The position numbers and the translations under genes were made by a program. The notes beneath the pieces are model-generated. The model saw only the letters and a list, made by a program, of their open reading frames with translations. It was not told the origin of the DNA and searched no databases. A DNA stretch of 64,000 bases from Parascedosporium putredinis (Eukaryota; Ascomycota; Sordariomycetes; Microascales; Microascaceae): contig CASHTG010000007.1 of assembly GCA_949357655.1 (NCBI GenBank), forward strand, positions 434,001 to 498,000, in the 5' to 3' direction. Positions 1-11,737 of this stretch are shown here, in pieces. Positions within the stretch are counted from its first letter, which is position 1, and each line of letters opens with the position of its first letter.

Positions 1-155
1 GCCTGGGTATCCAAACGTACGGCAGAGACAGGTTCCTCGCCCACAAGGTTGAAGACGTGCTCCAGTTCTGGAATGAACACTCAGAGACGTTCTCCGACGA
101 CGACCTTGGACCGATATCCTCCGTCATGTATGCGGCGGCCCTAAAGCCTGGCGGT
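1..155 (+). CDS. 3' part of an unidentified protein-coding gene (partial)
   Basis: An open frame runs in from the left edge (first full codon at base 3) and reads LGIQTYGRDRF, then a charged stretch ending KPGG, without a stop until it meets a consensus donor GTAAGC at about 155. A CACCAG acceptor near 263 would join it to a five-residue tail and a TAA, so this is probably the C-terminal end of a gene that starts outside the window. No domain is recognisable in about 50 residues. The splice to the tail is an inference. Confidence 0.4.
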
Positions 156-269
156 AAGCTTCCCCCAACTCCGCGGCGCTCTTGCGCTTCCCCATTCCAC
201 AGCAGCAGCAAAACACAATTTGCTAATACAACGTGTGCATAGCTTTCTACGTCCGTCCACCAGGCAGTA

Positions 270-3200
270 GGAGAAACTCATAAATGAACCAACTTACTTC
301 ATCAGTCGACAAGCCCATATCTACTCGAAATAGGATAGGACCGGCTCTGCCGTTGTCCACTCGAACGACGTGCGCGTGGAGGCGGGTATTTCTGGCTACG
401 CTTCATCGGCAGCTTTACGGAAAATCGGCTTCTCCTACACTATAGAACCGTTCGATTTCTTTTTGTTTCTGCTTCATAGTGCCCTCGGTATTGAGGCTCG
501 GCATACCCACGCTCGAGAGTCTTGCTCGACAACCAAATTTCATATCTTTTCATATTTTGACAGGCGCATGTTGGTTGCCTGTCGCTGCTTTTCCATGGAC
601 TACTTCCTGTCGAAGGACGAAGGGGCATGTCTTGGACACCTCATCACTCCCAACGTTACGGCTTTTCCGGTTTTATACGCTTTTTAATGACCTACGACTC
701 AGCTCCTACTCCGCTTTCAGATCTGTATAATATTACTAAATTTTAAATACACTCTTTGTTTACTTACCTTCAATAATGACAAGTATGCCCCGATCTATTC
801 GCTTTCCTCTTGCTTCCACCGTTGCTACTAGCGGGCAAAATATCATCTTGACATAATTGCGATGTACGTGTTGAAGCCCAAGGTTCTACCCATCACTCTA
901 TGAGATATCGGGAATTCCTCACGGGAGATGACAAAGTCACTCAGAATAGGAAGTGGATCGTCGTTTCCGGAAATATTGCGTCTTCTCTAGCCAAGTCACT
1001 CGAACACGGAAAGATCACTCGGCTGTCTTTAACCATAAGCTTTGTCGAAAATTTCCCCTCTCGCATTACGGAAGGCACACGTTTCTTCCACTTCCTTTTT
1101 TCTCCCGCTTTTGACAAGCTCCACAATCCCTGCCACCACCAAATGGCACCTCCCCAACCCAACTCGACTTGAGGAAGGCGATATCCAATCATATATCCGC
1201 CGATATAATCGTACGTGCGCCTTTGGGAAGCCCAAATCTCGTGTAGCTCCTTCCGGTGGGTAGAACTAAGTCTCGGGAAACCAAAGTTGACGTAAGTCAC
1301 ACTCAAACACTCAAAGGACTAGTCCCCTCTATTGGGGTGCGCGGCCTCGAGTACGTGCCGTCTCTTCCACGGCTCTCCCCTTCCCCACTTGCGGTTCTCC
1401 AAATCGTCTTGGCAACGCGCCTTCCCAAGGTCAATCTTCCGGGAACAGAGAGGTTGTGGCCCTCTTTACTCGAATAGCACGCGAGTCAGTGGCAAAGCTT
1501 CAGCGAAAAACCCTCAAACAATCCCGTTTTTCTTCTTCTTTCTTTTGTTTATTAAGGTGGTGGCATGGAACATGGAACATGGCATCTGCACGGCAAATCT
1601 CAGTCAGATTGCATACCCATACGACAACCCCACTAGTACCCGGATGTAAAGACCGAACTGACAGCCGAGACGGGGTGGGGTGTGGGAGTGCATTTTGTTC
1701 TTTGTTTCTTCTGGCTAGGCTGTGTGCTTCCTCCCATCTGACGTGGTGGCTCCATCTTCGATAGTATATGGCCGCTCCCCAACAGCAGAAGCAGAAGAAT
1801 GCTAACTCTATCTCGGCATTCGGCACGTCTGATTTGAAGGCGGGACGGCGAATCGCCCTTTCAAGGTCCGGTGGGGAGCGGAAATGGTGGGCAGCCGCCC
1901 GGCACGCGAGAGCAGAAAGCTTGAATCATGAGGTGAGCACTTGGATCCGCAAAGCAGCATTCATTGCCCCTTTCTTCTAGCCAAGCGGGCTTTGACAGGG
2001 CCGTCTTCTTCCTTCATTGTTGGAGGAGTCTTGCGCTTCTCTCAAAGATTGCATTATAGCGGACCTTCCAGCCCAAAATAAGGCATTCTAGACTAGGAAT
2101 ATGTGCCTAGCAAGCATGATTATGGAGTTAAGTAGCAGGGCAAATGTCAGAGACAGAATATGTCTATGATGCCCAGCGATCTGCAAGGTGTTGGCGTGAA
2201 AATCGAAGCTATCACGCGGAATCCCACCCTCTCAGCACACCACAAAAGCCAATCTCGGTGGTCTGCATTCCCGGCTTGGTCATCTCGCAAGTATTGCCCT
2301 CCCTTTGACTTGACATCTCTCGTAGATCGCCACCACCTTACACATGCACTCAGCACCCGGGGATGCCTGGCATCTGCATGATCGAACCCAGGTTTGGTGG
2401 GACAAACACAGACTCCTTGTAAGAACCCTACTGTTTGATGAACTTGCCTTTTCCGCCCGCGTCAACACGCACAGGGTTGTTACTCCGAGGGTTAGGAACG
2501 AGGGTTACGATAACGAGGAATAAACCCCGCGAGCAAACGTCACCCACCCGGTCGAAGCGCCCGTGGAGTTGGGGAGTTGGAGTCAATCGGCCGCCTCACC
2601 CCACCGCGCGGAGCGACAAAAGCTAAGCGGCCAAGCGGAAGCCTTCCATTACATATCCGTTTTAATGGCAGGGTCTGCCATTCTCCATGACTGCCGGAGA
2701 ATACAACCAGTAATCTGGGTAAAGTGGGTGAATGGCGCTGTCTTGATGGGTTCCTGATGATGGCCACGGGGCCTTGGTCGAAGGGATATTCCCCAGATTT
2801 ACCCGCCGCCAATCCTTAACCTTGTTTCCCCACAAACGAGAGTAGCGTACGCGTTCATCTCTACTTGACATAGATTAAATTTATCATTGAAAATTTCAAT
2901 GCCAGGCTCTGATTCCTCATCCAAGCCCTCAAACCACAGGCTACGGGGCCCCTCTCCACCTTCCCGGCACGGAGTAAATCTGTCTGACATGGTGCTATTA
3001 GGGATGGTGAATCGAAGATCCCGGATAGGCCCTTTTTTTTCTTCCTTTTTTTCTTTTCTTTTTTCCCTCTTGTACAGGCGCGAAAGGAAGTTGTTCCCGG
3101 CGGCAGTATCAGCTCGTCTTCTTTTTCCTCGCACCCACCTTCCAAGAAACTGATCCTGCTAGTAAGGTACGGGGTACAGCCAGGTCATGCAGGCGAAGTT

Positions 3201-3899
3201 CCTTGGGCCCTTCGATCAAGATGGTTTGAGCGAATCACCATCCTCTTACTTTCTACTTTCGTCGGGGTGTGTATGGTTGATTTAGGGTATACGTGTCTAC
3301 GCACTGGTACGGGCCCGTCTCCCTTCTAGATTTCTCTACTCTCGGGCGCTCGCCCTTATACGACTTTATACAACTGTCGGACCATTGGGACTTATTGACC
3401 CATAGAAGGCAAAGACGGAGGGGTTACCCCCAGCGTGGAGGGCGAGCATAAGGCCCGCTTCAGGCCCGGGTAATGAATTGGGGTGGAGGAAGATATTGAT
3501 GAGATAGGCGGCGCGGTGATGGGAGAATCACTCCGCACGCCCCCGGGAAAGTGGACGAGAGCGAGAACCACCCCCGAGAACCAAGAAAACAATGTCGGGC
3601 CTGGGAAAAAAGCTGAAATGAAAACGAAAAGGGAAATGGATAGAAAAGGCCCTCCGTTCCCTGGAAATATATTCCTACTTTTTCTTTCCTAATTCTTGCC
3701 CTCCCCTCCTTCGTTGGATAGTAGTGTCGGACTTCTCACTCCTTTCCTCCATCCCTTTTTTGCTGTTCGATAAAGCTGTGGGAGCCAGATAACAAAAGAG
3801 CTTTCTTTAACCTTCTCGGTCTCTCTCTTCTTCGACTCTTCCCTTCTTAGAAGTTCTCAACCCAGGGAATCGACCCAACAGCACACAAAAGAAAGAAAA
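270..3899. other. Gene-poor spacer, no supported gene
   Basis: Both strands hold only short, overlapping open frames without conserved motifs or plausible splice structure. Long pyrimidine tracts are visible (for example 3031-3067). The last 200 bases are CT-rich and probably form the promoter and 5' leader of the intradiol dioxygenase. Confidence 0.5.
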
Positions 3900-5533
3900 A
3901 TGGAACTCAAGTCCGTCCTTGCTGGTCTCTTGGCCGCCGCCCCGGCCGTCCTGGCGCACCCTGGTCACGAGCGGGTTCCCTCGCACGCCGCCCGCCCTCT
4001 CTTGGGACGCAACCTCGACCATTGCGCCGGCAAGTTCCAAGAGCCCGCTTTCGCGAAGCGATTCACTGAGAAGCATGGCGAGGAGTTCCTCAGGCTCCGC
4101 CGATCGATCGGCATGGAGCCCGCAGACAGGTAAGCTTTGAGATAGTCACGTCACCATGTATCCCGCGCGCGAAACCATCCATGACCATTAAAGTGGGAAA
4201 TTGAATTGGATGGCACGGCGTCGCTGCATGCGTTGGTTCGGGACGTAAAAGTGGCTTCAGCGACAGAGATGGGGGCACTTATTGGGAGTCATGGCAAAGG
4301 GGTGCTAACGAAATCATCACTTTGCATTTAGCCCCTCGATCCATAAGCGAGACTACCTCTCTGTTTCTCAGATCGACCACAAGTCGGACAAGACGGTGAC
4401 ATTCGATATGGCCCCCAGCGCCCTCTTCGAGGATGCCGGTGCCTGTATCCTCATGCCTTCTGTCGACCAGGGCCCTCTTTGTAAGTCTTGCCTCAAAGAA
4501 ACAAAAAAGGATTGAGGGCATTTTTCCCCTTAATCCGAGCTTCCAAAAGCTACCGAAACTTGGAAAAGCATGAGAAAAGCGGATGAGCTGACTTATATGC
4601 TTGCAGATGTCCTTGGTGAGGAGGTCCGCAAGGATATCACCAACGGCGAGACCGGTCTCAAGATGACCTTGGCCATCCAGGTTGTCGATGTCGGCACCTG
4701 CGAGCCCGTACCCAACGCGTACATGGATATCTGGAGCTCCAACGCTACCGTAAGTTTTGGGCTTTCTGCCTGATAATGATAATTCTAGAAAGCAAAGCTA
4801 ACGACTCTTGCTCCGCCAGGGTATCTACGTCGGTGTCCAGGGCTACCCCGGAATGGGTGACCCGAACGATGCCTCCATCTTGAAGGGAACCACCCTCCGT
4901 GGCCTTCAGCCCACCGATTCCGATGGTATCGCTACCTTCGATACCCTCATGCCCGGCCACTACGATGGTCGTGCTACCCACATCCACTGTAAGTCAAATC
5001 TTAACCACCCTTAACTACCCACCAGTGCCGCGATAGTAAACAGCAAGCTAACTGGTTCTTTTTCAACGCACTTTAGCCATCGTCTACCTCGATGCCAAGC
5101 TCGAGGCGAACAACACCATCACCGGCGGCCGTGCGGCGCACGTCGGACAAATCTACTTCGACCAGGGCCTCATCACCGACGTCGATACCCTCCAGCCCTA
5201 CCAGCAGAACACCATGACCATCCTCCCCAACGTGCGCGACGCTCTCTTCATGATGGGCGCCAACGGCGATGACCCCATCGTCCGCTACGCCCTCGTCGGC
5301 GACAAGGTTGAGGACGGTCTCTACGCCTGGATCCGCTTCGGTGTCAACATGCAGAACAACCTCAGGGTCAACCCCGCCGCGTTCTGGACCGCTGACGGTG
5401 GTGTCATGAACCCCACCGGCCCCGTTGCCCTGCTTACCGGCGGAGGCGGTGGCTTCGGCGGTGGCTTCCCGGCTTCCCCGGCTTCGGTGGTGGCCGTCGT
5501 CTCCTCAGGAGAATCCTCGGTCGCGGAGAGTAA
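3900..5533 (+). CDS. Secreted intradiol ring-cleavage dioxygenase-like protein
   Basis: Five exons: 3900-4129, 4332-4480, 4607-4749, 4820-4988 and 5077 to the end; every junction is GT..AG and keeps the frame. The N-terminus is a signal peptide (MELKSVLAGLLAAAPAVLA), followed by the HPGHE start typical of secreted fungal members. Intradiol dioxygenases open catechol-type rings with Fe(III) held by two Tyr and two His. The likely ligands are present: Tyr in GIYVGVQG and, in PGHYDGRATHIH, Tyr plus HxH. The split HIH is restored exactly by the fourth intron. The protein probably acts outside the cell on plant- or lignin-derived phenolics (family knowledge; substrate unknown). Near 5468-5480 the frame slips in CCC/CCCC: as read, the ORF ends at 5582, but the neighbouring frame gives a more typical Gly/Phe/Arg tail and a TAA at 5531-5533. 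I take the latter as the true end. Confidence 0.88.
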
Positions 5534-5582
5534 GCGGCGCGCGCCTTTGAGCCGAGGAAGGGGAAAGAGGGCACGGATCTAA

Positions 5583-6371
5583 TGCTACGCTCCCTTTTGA
5601 ACGAGAGGGGCGCTAGATATTGGAGTCCGACAGCCGTTGGCTTGGTTTCACCTGTTACTTATTTACAATACTTTTTATTATCTCTCTTCTCTCCATCTCC
5701 TTACCGTTTACTTGGTCATGAAACCCCGTTTCCTATCTTTTGGGAGGTGTGTTCCAACTACCATGGATGGCTTCGGAAGGGACCTCGGGCATCTGCAAAT
5801 TTGAATGAATGAACATAGTTAAATGATTTGAAACAAAACAAAGAGTGACGCCACGATAGAAATCAGCTTCTTAGTTGCAACAGAAGATTTTCGCTGCGAG
5901 ATTCTTGGTGTGCCACACATGGATGTACGTTGCCACTTCCTTAACGTGAAAATACGCACGTAATTGATTGAGATAGCCATATTGTTGCTGTTGCAGCGTC
6001 AGTTGACATGACTGAACCAACTTACACGAGACACTGAAGCAGTTCTCGCCACCGTACCGCACCATCTTTTGATTGCCTCAACGGACAACCACCTTGTTCA
6101 AAGTTCTTTACACAAAGGATTCACGGGCGGTATGGCAGATGTAAAATTTAACTGATTTGGATTAGAGTCCCCTATCCCCAATTAATATGTTTGAAATAGC
6201 CACCACACACACCCAGCGGCCACTCTCCCACTCCCCCTTCAACTTGAGAAGAAAAAAACTAAATCTTCGCGAATGCTATCCTGGTATCGTATCGTAAACA
6301 CCGAGCTCCTCCTACCCACCACATTCCCATATTAAAAAGAAAAATTCGCCTTTCTAACTAGGGAGATTCTT
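5583..6371. other. Spacer between convergent genes
   Basis: This holds the 3' flank of the dioxygenase and of the KDEL protein on the opposite strand. It is AT-richer than the flanking exons and has no convincing ORF. No further feature was seen. Confidence 0.5.
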
Positions 6372-7323
6372 TCAGAGCTCGTCCTTATCCGACCGCTGAG
6401 CCTGCTTGAGCTCTCTCTTACCCTGCCTCTCGTCCCTCACTCGCTTACGCTCGGCGCGGCGTCCCATAGCGTGCGCCTTCTCCCAGAACACGCGGGCGGC
6501 GCGGCCCTCCTCCGTCTCGATGACGTAGCGGGCATCCACCTCAAAGGAGACGTCGCGCTTGCCGACGTCGCGGTCCGGGCGAGTGAGTGTGTGAGCCCAG
6601 GCGAGAACGCCCTTGTCATCAACAACGGGCGCGACGTATTGGTCGAGGTTCTTGAGTTCGTCTGCACGGCGGGGTTGGAAGAAAGGGTCAAGCATGTTAG
6701 TGTTCTGGTCATATCCTATCCTGTAAAGGTGGGAGAGACAAAAGAAAATACTTACTTTCACACTTGGACCCCTTGGCCACCCAGAGAGGTAAAAAGTTGT
6801 ACAGCTCGCCGGGCGCAAAGATGAACATCTTGTTCTCGGGGACATGTTTTCGATATCCGCGTAGGCGGGGCCCTGCCATCGGCGCCGGGCTTGCCGAGGA
6901 TGGTCATGAAGCGCTTGGCGCGCAGAGCCTCGTCCTTCATCTGGGCCTCGATCCAGTCGCGCGCGGCCTCGGGGACGTCCTTGTACTCCATGAGGACGAG
7001 CTCGCGGTCGTCGCCCTTGAAGTTGACGCCGTGCCAGGTGCCGGGGTAGGCGCGCGTGTTGAAGAGGTGCCGGACGGCCGGGGCCCAGGGGAACAGGCCC
7101 ACGGGGGGACCTCGTTCAGGTCAATGTACTTGTACTGCGTGCCGTTGAAGTAGGCCTTGGACTCGCACGAGGTGTAGCCGACCAGGGCGGAGCCGTCGCC
7201 GGGGAACGGGGGCGTCCATGTGAAGGAGTCGACGGTCCCGACGCGGGCCACGTCCCAGTAGTAGCTGGCGCTGGCGACTAGGGCGTGGGAGAGGAGGGCG
7301 AAAAGGCTGGTGGGGAGCTTCAT
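6372..7323 (-). CDS. Signal-peptide protein with C-terminal KDEL (putative ER-lumen protein)
   Basis: The start at 7323 gives a signal peptide (MKLPTSLFALLSHALVASA) followed by YYWDVARVGTVDSF. The last residues are SDKDEL and then TGA at 6372-6374. A signal peptide plus KDEL is the usual address for soluble proteins returned to the ER by the K/HDEL receptor, so an ER-luminal role is inferred. One intron, 6662-6755 (GTAAGT..TGCAG), joins CE to NELKNLDQY. The body is about 300 residues with no domain I recognise; the C-terminal third is basic and probably helical. The frame is broken at the G6 run 7103-7108 and again, probably twice, at 6840-6885, where the reading passes through all three frames before VPENKMFIFAP. 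The product is intact only if about three bases are restored. It is not a known ER chaperone family that I can name. Confidence 0.65.
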
Positions 7324-8784
7324 TTTTTTCTGTCTTCCGGATTGGAGCTGGCTGGAGCTGAGAGAAGTGCAGGTCGTCTAGACGATGGCACTCTGTTCTA
7401 CTGGGGTTGAACGTGGTGGGGGTTTTCTTTACAAGTGGTCAAGATAATCGGAACTCGACTCTTTCCGCTATGCTGGTGGCCGAATCGCCCATCAAGAGCA
7501 ACAGACAGAGAGTCGGAGAAAAAGGTATCCCCAAGCAGTCTTTTGAAAAGTTGACGATGGACGCAAGCTTCAAAGAGGAGACAAAAAGGTGGAAAGGAGC
7601 AGGAGGAGTCAGCATGCCACGGCGAGTGCCTTTATTTACTACATGTTACGAACCAAAAAGCGATATAGGAGGGACAATTAAGAAAGAGTACAGCCGTCTT
7701 CCCGGCGCCAGCGGGACTTGGGAGCGAGAGAGAAGTAGAAAGAGAGGCACAATCACACGAGGAGGGGCGTGTTTGTTCCCGAATGAATAAGGACAGCACT
7801 TGGCTCACAGATACATTTACGTGCACGCATACGCCACTGTCGCATTGTCGCCAATATATAACTCTCCGGGGTAAGTGGGTGACAGGTCTCCCAGCAGGCG
7901 AGGGTAATTAATTCCCGTAGCAAAAGACATGAATTTTATGGGTGTAATTAATGTCTGTTAAGGTGGAGAGGAGGCCGTTTCGGACCTCGAGAAGCTTCCA
8001 ACGCCTTGAGTGGCCCCAGCCAGCTCGTCACTCTCTGTTCTCCTCTCCCCGTTTGGCGGCGGCAGTTAATATAGGCTAATGAGCAGACAAAACCAAGCAA
8101 AATCGGCCCTCCGAAGGGTACACGTGTTAATTACGGTAGGAAAGGGCGGGAAGCAGACAAAAGAAGAGATAACAAGGCGTTGGATTATGATTCTTTGAAT
8201 TTATATTATATGGATAGAGATGGATTCATTCGCGTTGACGGCATTTCTAGCATGTTCGTGAGGGATCACGATGCGGCATGTCGGATGTGCACGTTGAAGT
8301 GACCCTCCCTAGAAACTCACCACTGTTAGAAGGTTCTTACGGTGAGATTGATTTCAGGGCATCCGCTTGGTTATGTAACCTACATGTATTGAATATGGCT
8401 TGTAGATGATTGCTTCAGTTGTGAATCTCATCCGCTGCCTTTCCAAGAGTTAGCACATTGAACTGTTCTACAAGAGCCGGGGAGATACTGACCGGGGCTT
8501 TTTCTCGTGAATTGATAAGTGACAAACCCAAGGTGACCCGACACTAGAGACACCAAGCTCGACTCTATTCGTTGCCTAGTCTATGGAAATCACTAAACTC
8601 AACCTTTTTTCGCAATAATAAAAGAAAAGAGAGAGAGCGAGGTAAAAAGTTTTTTGTTTGGTTTGCTGTCTGCTATTACATATGTATGGTCTATAAACGT
8701 ACCAATATGCATATCTTCGCCGGGATCCCAACTAGAAAGAGATACCATCGTCATTCCGTCGTGTTGAAATATTCGCAACGTGAA
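7324..8784. other. Spacer, no supported gene
   Basis: Upstream flank of the KDEL gene and downstream flank of the acidic-repeat protein. The open frames here are short and compositionally unlike the neighbouring genes. No RNA gene or repeat was recognised. Confidence 0.5.
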
Positions 8785-9876
8785 CTATGGTCCATGGGCG
8801 TGTTCGCCTTCAACAGGAGCTTCCTCCACAGGCTCCTCTTCAACAGGCTCCTCTTCCACGGGCTCCTCTTCCACGGGCTCCTCTTCCACGGGCTCCTCTT
8901 CCACGGGCTCCTCTTCCACGGGCTCCTCCTCCTCAACTGGCGCCTCGGGTTCGGCGGGTTCAGCAGGCTCCTCCGCAGCCTCCCCTTCCTCCTCCGTAGC
9001 GCACTCATCCTCGGGCACCTCCTCGACCGGGTCCTCTTCAACAACGCACTCATCTTCGGGTGCCTCTTCCACGGGCTCCTCCTCAGCAGGGGGCGCCTCC
9101 TCTTCGCCGTCAACAACGCACTCGTCCTCCTCAACGGGGTCTTCTTCTTCCGCGGGGGCTCCTCGACAGGCTCCTCCTCGGTAGGTTCTTCCTCGACGGG
9201 CTCCTCGGCCTCGGCCTCGCATTCCTCAATGTCGATCCTCAACCTCGCAAACGCGACTGAGAGCTCGCCCTGAGCTTCCTCGGCGTCGGCGTCGCGCTCC
9301 AGGGAAACATCGACGTGGATGTTGAGCTCGACGGCCGGGTCTCCGCATTTGCTCGCTTGTCCGGCGAAGGTGCCGCCCGCTTGAAGTCGAGCGGGAACTC
9401 GATACCGACGGCACTTCCGAGAAGAACCTGGTCCTCGGACATCTGTAGTTTTTGGGAGAGGAGTCAGTGAGCTCGTTCTAGACGCGAACTGTCCACCCTA
9501 CAGATATTCTGCCTTACCTTGCTTCCTTCTTCGCCCGTCCAGGACGTGGACGTCGAGACCGTAGCCTGCACGCCCGTGTCTAGCCCAGACTTGCCCGAGA
9601 CATCGATCTGGCCCACGGTAATCCGGTAACCCTCCGTCACGTCATTCAGCTCGATGGAAAGCGTGCAGCCGAGCGCGGGTGCCTCATCTTCAACCCCAAT
9701 GGTGGCGTTGAACGAGGTGAAGGCAAAGCCCCTTCCTCGACAAAGAGCTGCCAGGTATCGGTCGGGCAACCGCTTCCCTCGCCCTTGATATTGCCAATCG
9801 CGAACGAGCCGCCGGGCTGCTCCTGGAGGAGCGCCGGGGTGGCGAAGAGAGTCGTCACAAGGGCGGGTCGACGCAT
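8785..9876 (-). CDS. Secreted DUF4360-like protein with acidic EEPVE repeat tail
   Basis: The start at 9876 opens a secretion signal (MRRPALVTTLFATPALLQE). Then comes FAIGNIKGEGSGCP, which resembles the start of the fungal secreted DUF4360 fold, a GCTLSIELNDV strand and, after one intron (9443-9517, GTAAGG..TACAG), conserved cysteines in GTFAGQASKCGDP. A tail of about 130 residues follows, almost wholly Glu, Pro, Val and Ala, with DEC motifs and seven or so EEPVE pentapeptides, ending GEHAHGP. The function of DUF4360 is unknown; secretion is inferred. Three frame breaks lie in base runs: C4 at 9729-9732, CCC at 9376-9378 and G5 at 9154-9158 (forward strand). Each is cured by one base. The family call rests on partial similarity remembered from the family, so it is tentative; the gene itself is well supported. 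Confidence 0.65.
8827..8935 (-). repeat. 15-bp tandem repeat coding for EEPVE
   Basis: About seven head-to-tail copies of a 15-base unit (forward strand GGCTCCTCTTCCACG) are almost identical, with the outer copies diverged at two positions. The unit length is a multiple of three, so copy-number change would alter tail length without shifting the frame. Confidence 0.92.
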
Positions 9877-11063
9877 GGTGGAGGATTAGCTAGCGAGCGG
9901 ATCGAAGTATTTCGCTCGGAAAAGGACGGGTTTCCGGAAAAAAAGGCCAATGTATGCTCTCGAAGGAGAGGCTCTTGTATGGATTCTCAGGACTGAGCGA
10001 GTGACTGGAGCTTGGTGAACAGGAAAACGAAGCTTGAGCTTTCAGCCAGTGATCCTGGAACCTGGGACCACATCTTCCTATAAAGGCGGCCCTCTCCACC
10101 CCGTCCGCTCTACGCTAGGCCATCCTGCCTCACCACCATACCCAGTTTTGCGCGCAGGTTGTCGCCGCAAAATGCAATTTCGGGTTGTAGGCGGACGAGT
10201 GGAATTGCGTCCGGTCATGCTCACTATCAAAACCAAGGGGCCCCAATATGGCCCAGCCAATCATCCGGGCGAATTGGATGGGGGAGAGGACGGGTCTCCC
10301 AAAATCCAGTCCGTCGAGGCTCGACCGTGGTCGCTCGATGGAGGGGAGGACGGATGCAGAATCTCGCAGGCTATTTGTTCCGGAAGGGAATGGATAAAGG
10401 GCGAGGGGATCCACTGCGGCGAGGAACGCCGGTTTCTATATCGAAGTTTTGTTTAGCAGTCTTGGCTTTGAGACTAGAGAGCGGTAATTCTGCACATTTC
10501 AGAAATATGTTCAATGACTATCGCCATCGTCAAGTCGAAGTGTTGGGCCGGGTGCTTTGTGATGCGCATAGCTTCGAGAACAGCTTGTCCGGATTATTCT
10601 AAAATTGTGTCAAACGGTGATGGCTATTCCATGCCCACTTTGTCTACATGTGTATAAATCCCCAATACCGTCAAAACTTGGACACCCTTTTCCTTACCTC
10701 ACAGCTCTTTACCGTTTCCTCGCGTTGGTCCATCTTCAAGTTGGCATCGCGACCAAGTCGGAAGCCAGAGAGAACAAGCAACTAGATGAGAAGACGACCC
10801 GGAACTTGTCCATACAGGTTCCCTGAGTACTCATCCATCCCAAGAGTCATAATTCCTCTAACAAACTAGAAAAGCTCAGCGTCGCGCTGTCTGGTTACGC
10901 CTGTATCAGTAACGTAACTCCGTCCGCAATATAAAAGCCTCCCAGCAAGTCGTACCTCGACCTGCACGAGGGTGTTCATTTTCATGATACTTTTTGAAAT
11001 TCCAGTTTTTTGTTGTGTGAAATATTTCTATAGAGGCAAAGGCAAAATAAACGCCCGCCGTCG
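9877..11063. other. Spacer, probable upstream region of the acidic-repeat gene
   Basis: No supported gene. The open frames on the plus strand (around 10034-10602) lack motifs and share their sequence with no neighbour. A loosely repeated GAGGACGG-containing segment occurs at about 10283 and 10343. Confidence 0.45.
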
Positions 11064-11737
11064 TTATTCCGGTGCGTTACCCTGCTGCTCAACCGCTGTC
11101 TCCAAGCATTCGGCGCTGCTCCAGGACACGAGTCTTTTCACCAAGCCCGGCGCCTTCACCGGTGCCTCTTGGACCGTAGATTTTCGCTTTCGTTGTACCT
11201 CGCCAGAGTCTGCGCTTTCCGTGCTGTGGGTTCGGCGCCGTCGGGACCTTGGTTTCCGCTTCCTCGCGCGATCCGGCTCCCCGTTCCCGACCAAAGCGAC
11301 GAGATGTGTTTCGAGTACGGCAGCCATTTCGGCCGCCATGAATTTCGTAGGAGCTTCCAGCTTTTGCCAAGTCTTAGGGACACCGATACGGGAACTTGGG
11401 ACTGGAAACTCGGGGCCGGGGCTTCCGTGTTCTGTAGCTCGGCCGGGAGGAACGGGTGGAGAGGTTTCGGGACATAAGTACGGAGAACGGCCGTGTTTGC
11501 GGGGCTGAGCGGGTCCCCGACTTTGGAGGATGAGGGAACGCAGACATGGCCCTTTTCGGAGCAGGACTGGCAGGCTTCTAAGGAGTAGTCGGCTTGGTAG
11601 ATGGCTTGTCTCGATTTCTGGAGCCTGGCTTTGGTTCGTTGCTGGAGGCGCTCGACTTGGCGAGGACTTAGGAGGGTAGGTGGGGATTCTGGTGGAGAGT
11701 CTGGTGGAGAGTCTGGCGGAGAGTCCATAGCTTCCAT
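11064..11737 (-). CDS. Small protein of unknown function with PPDSPP repeats
   Basis: The start at 11737 (MEAMDSPP) is followed by four PPDS/PPES units, a basic helical stretch (RQVERLQQRTKARLQKSRQ) and a cysteine cluster CQSCSEKGHVC. The frame slips at the GGG run 11387-11389. With one base restored it continues as PKTWQKLEAPTKF and ends in a strongly basic region (RARKRKPRSRRRR) that looks like a nuclear localisation signal, then a TAG at 11064. The total is about 225 residues. The cysteine spacing is too short for a normal Zn2Cys6 finger, so DNA binding is not claimed. I do not recognise the family. Confidence 0.5.

Noticed and set aside
2360..2420. GGTTCGATC-like segment as a tRNA T-loop (minus strand)
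   Set aside because: The flanking bases do not pair as a T-stem and no anticodon arm or acceptor stem can be drawn.
8751..9273. Long frames on other frames of the acidic-repeat region
   Set aside because: They are shadows of the 15-bp tandem array, which is open in several frames.
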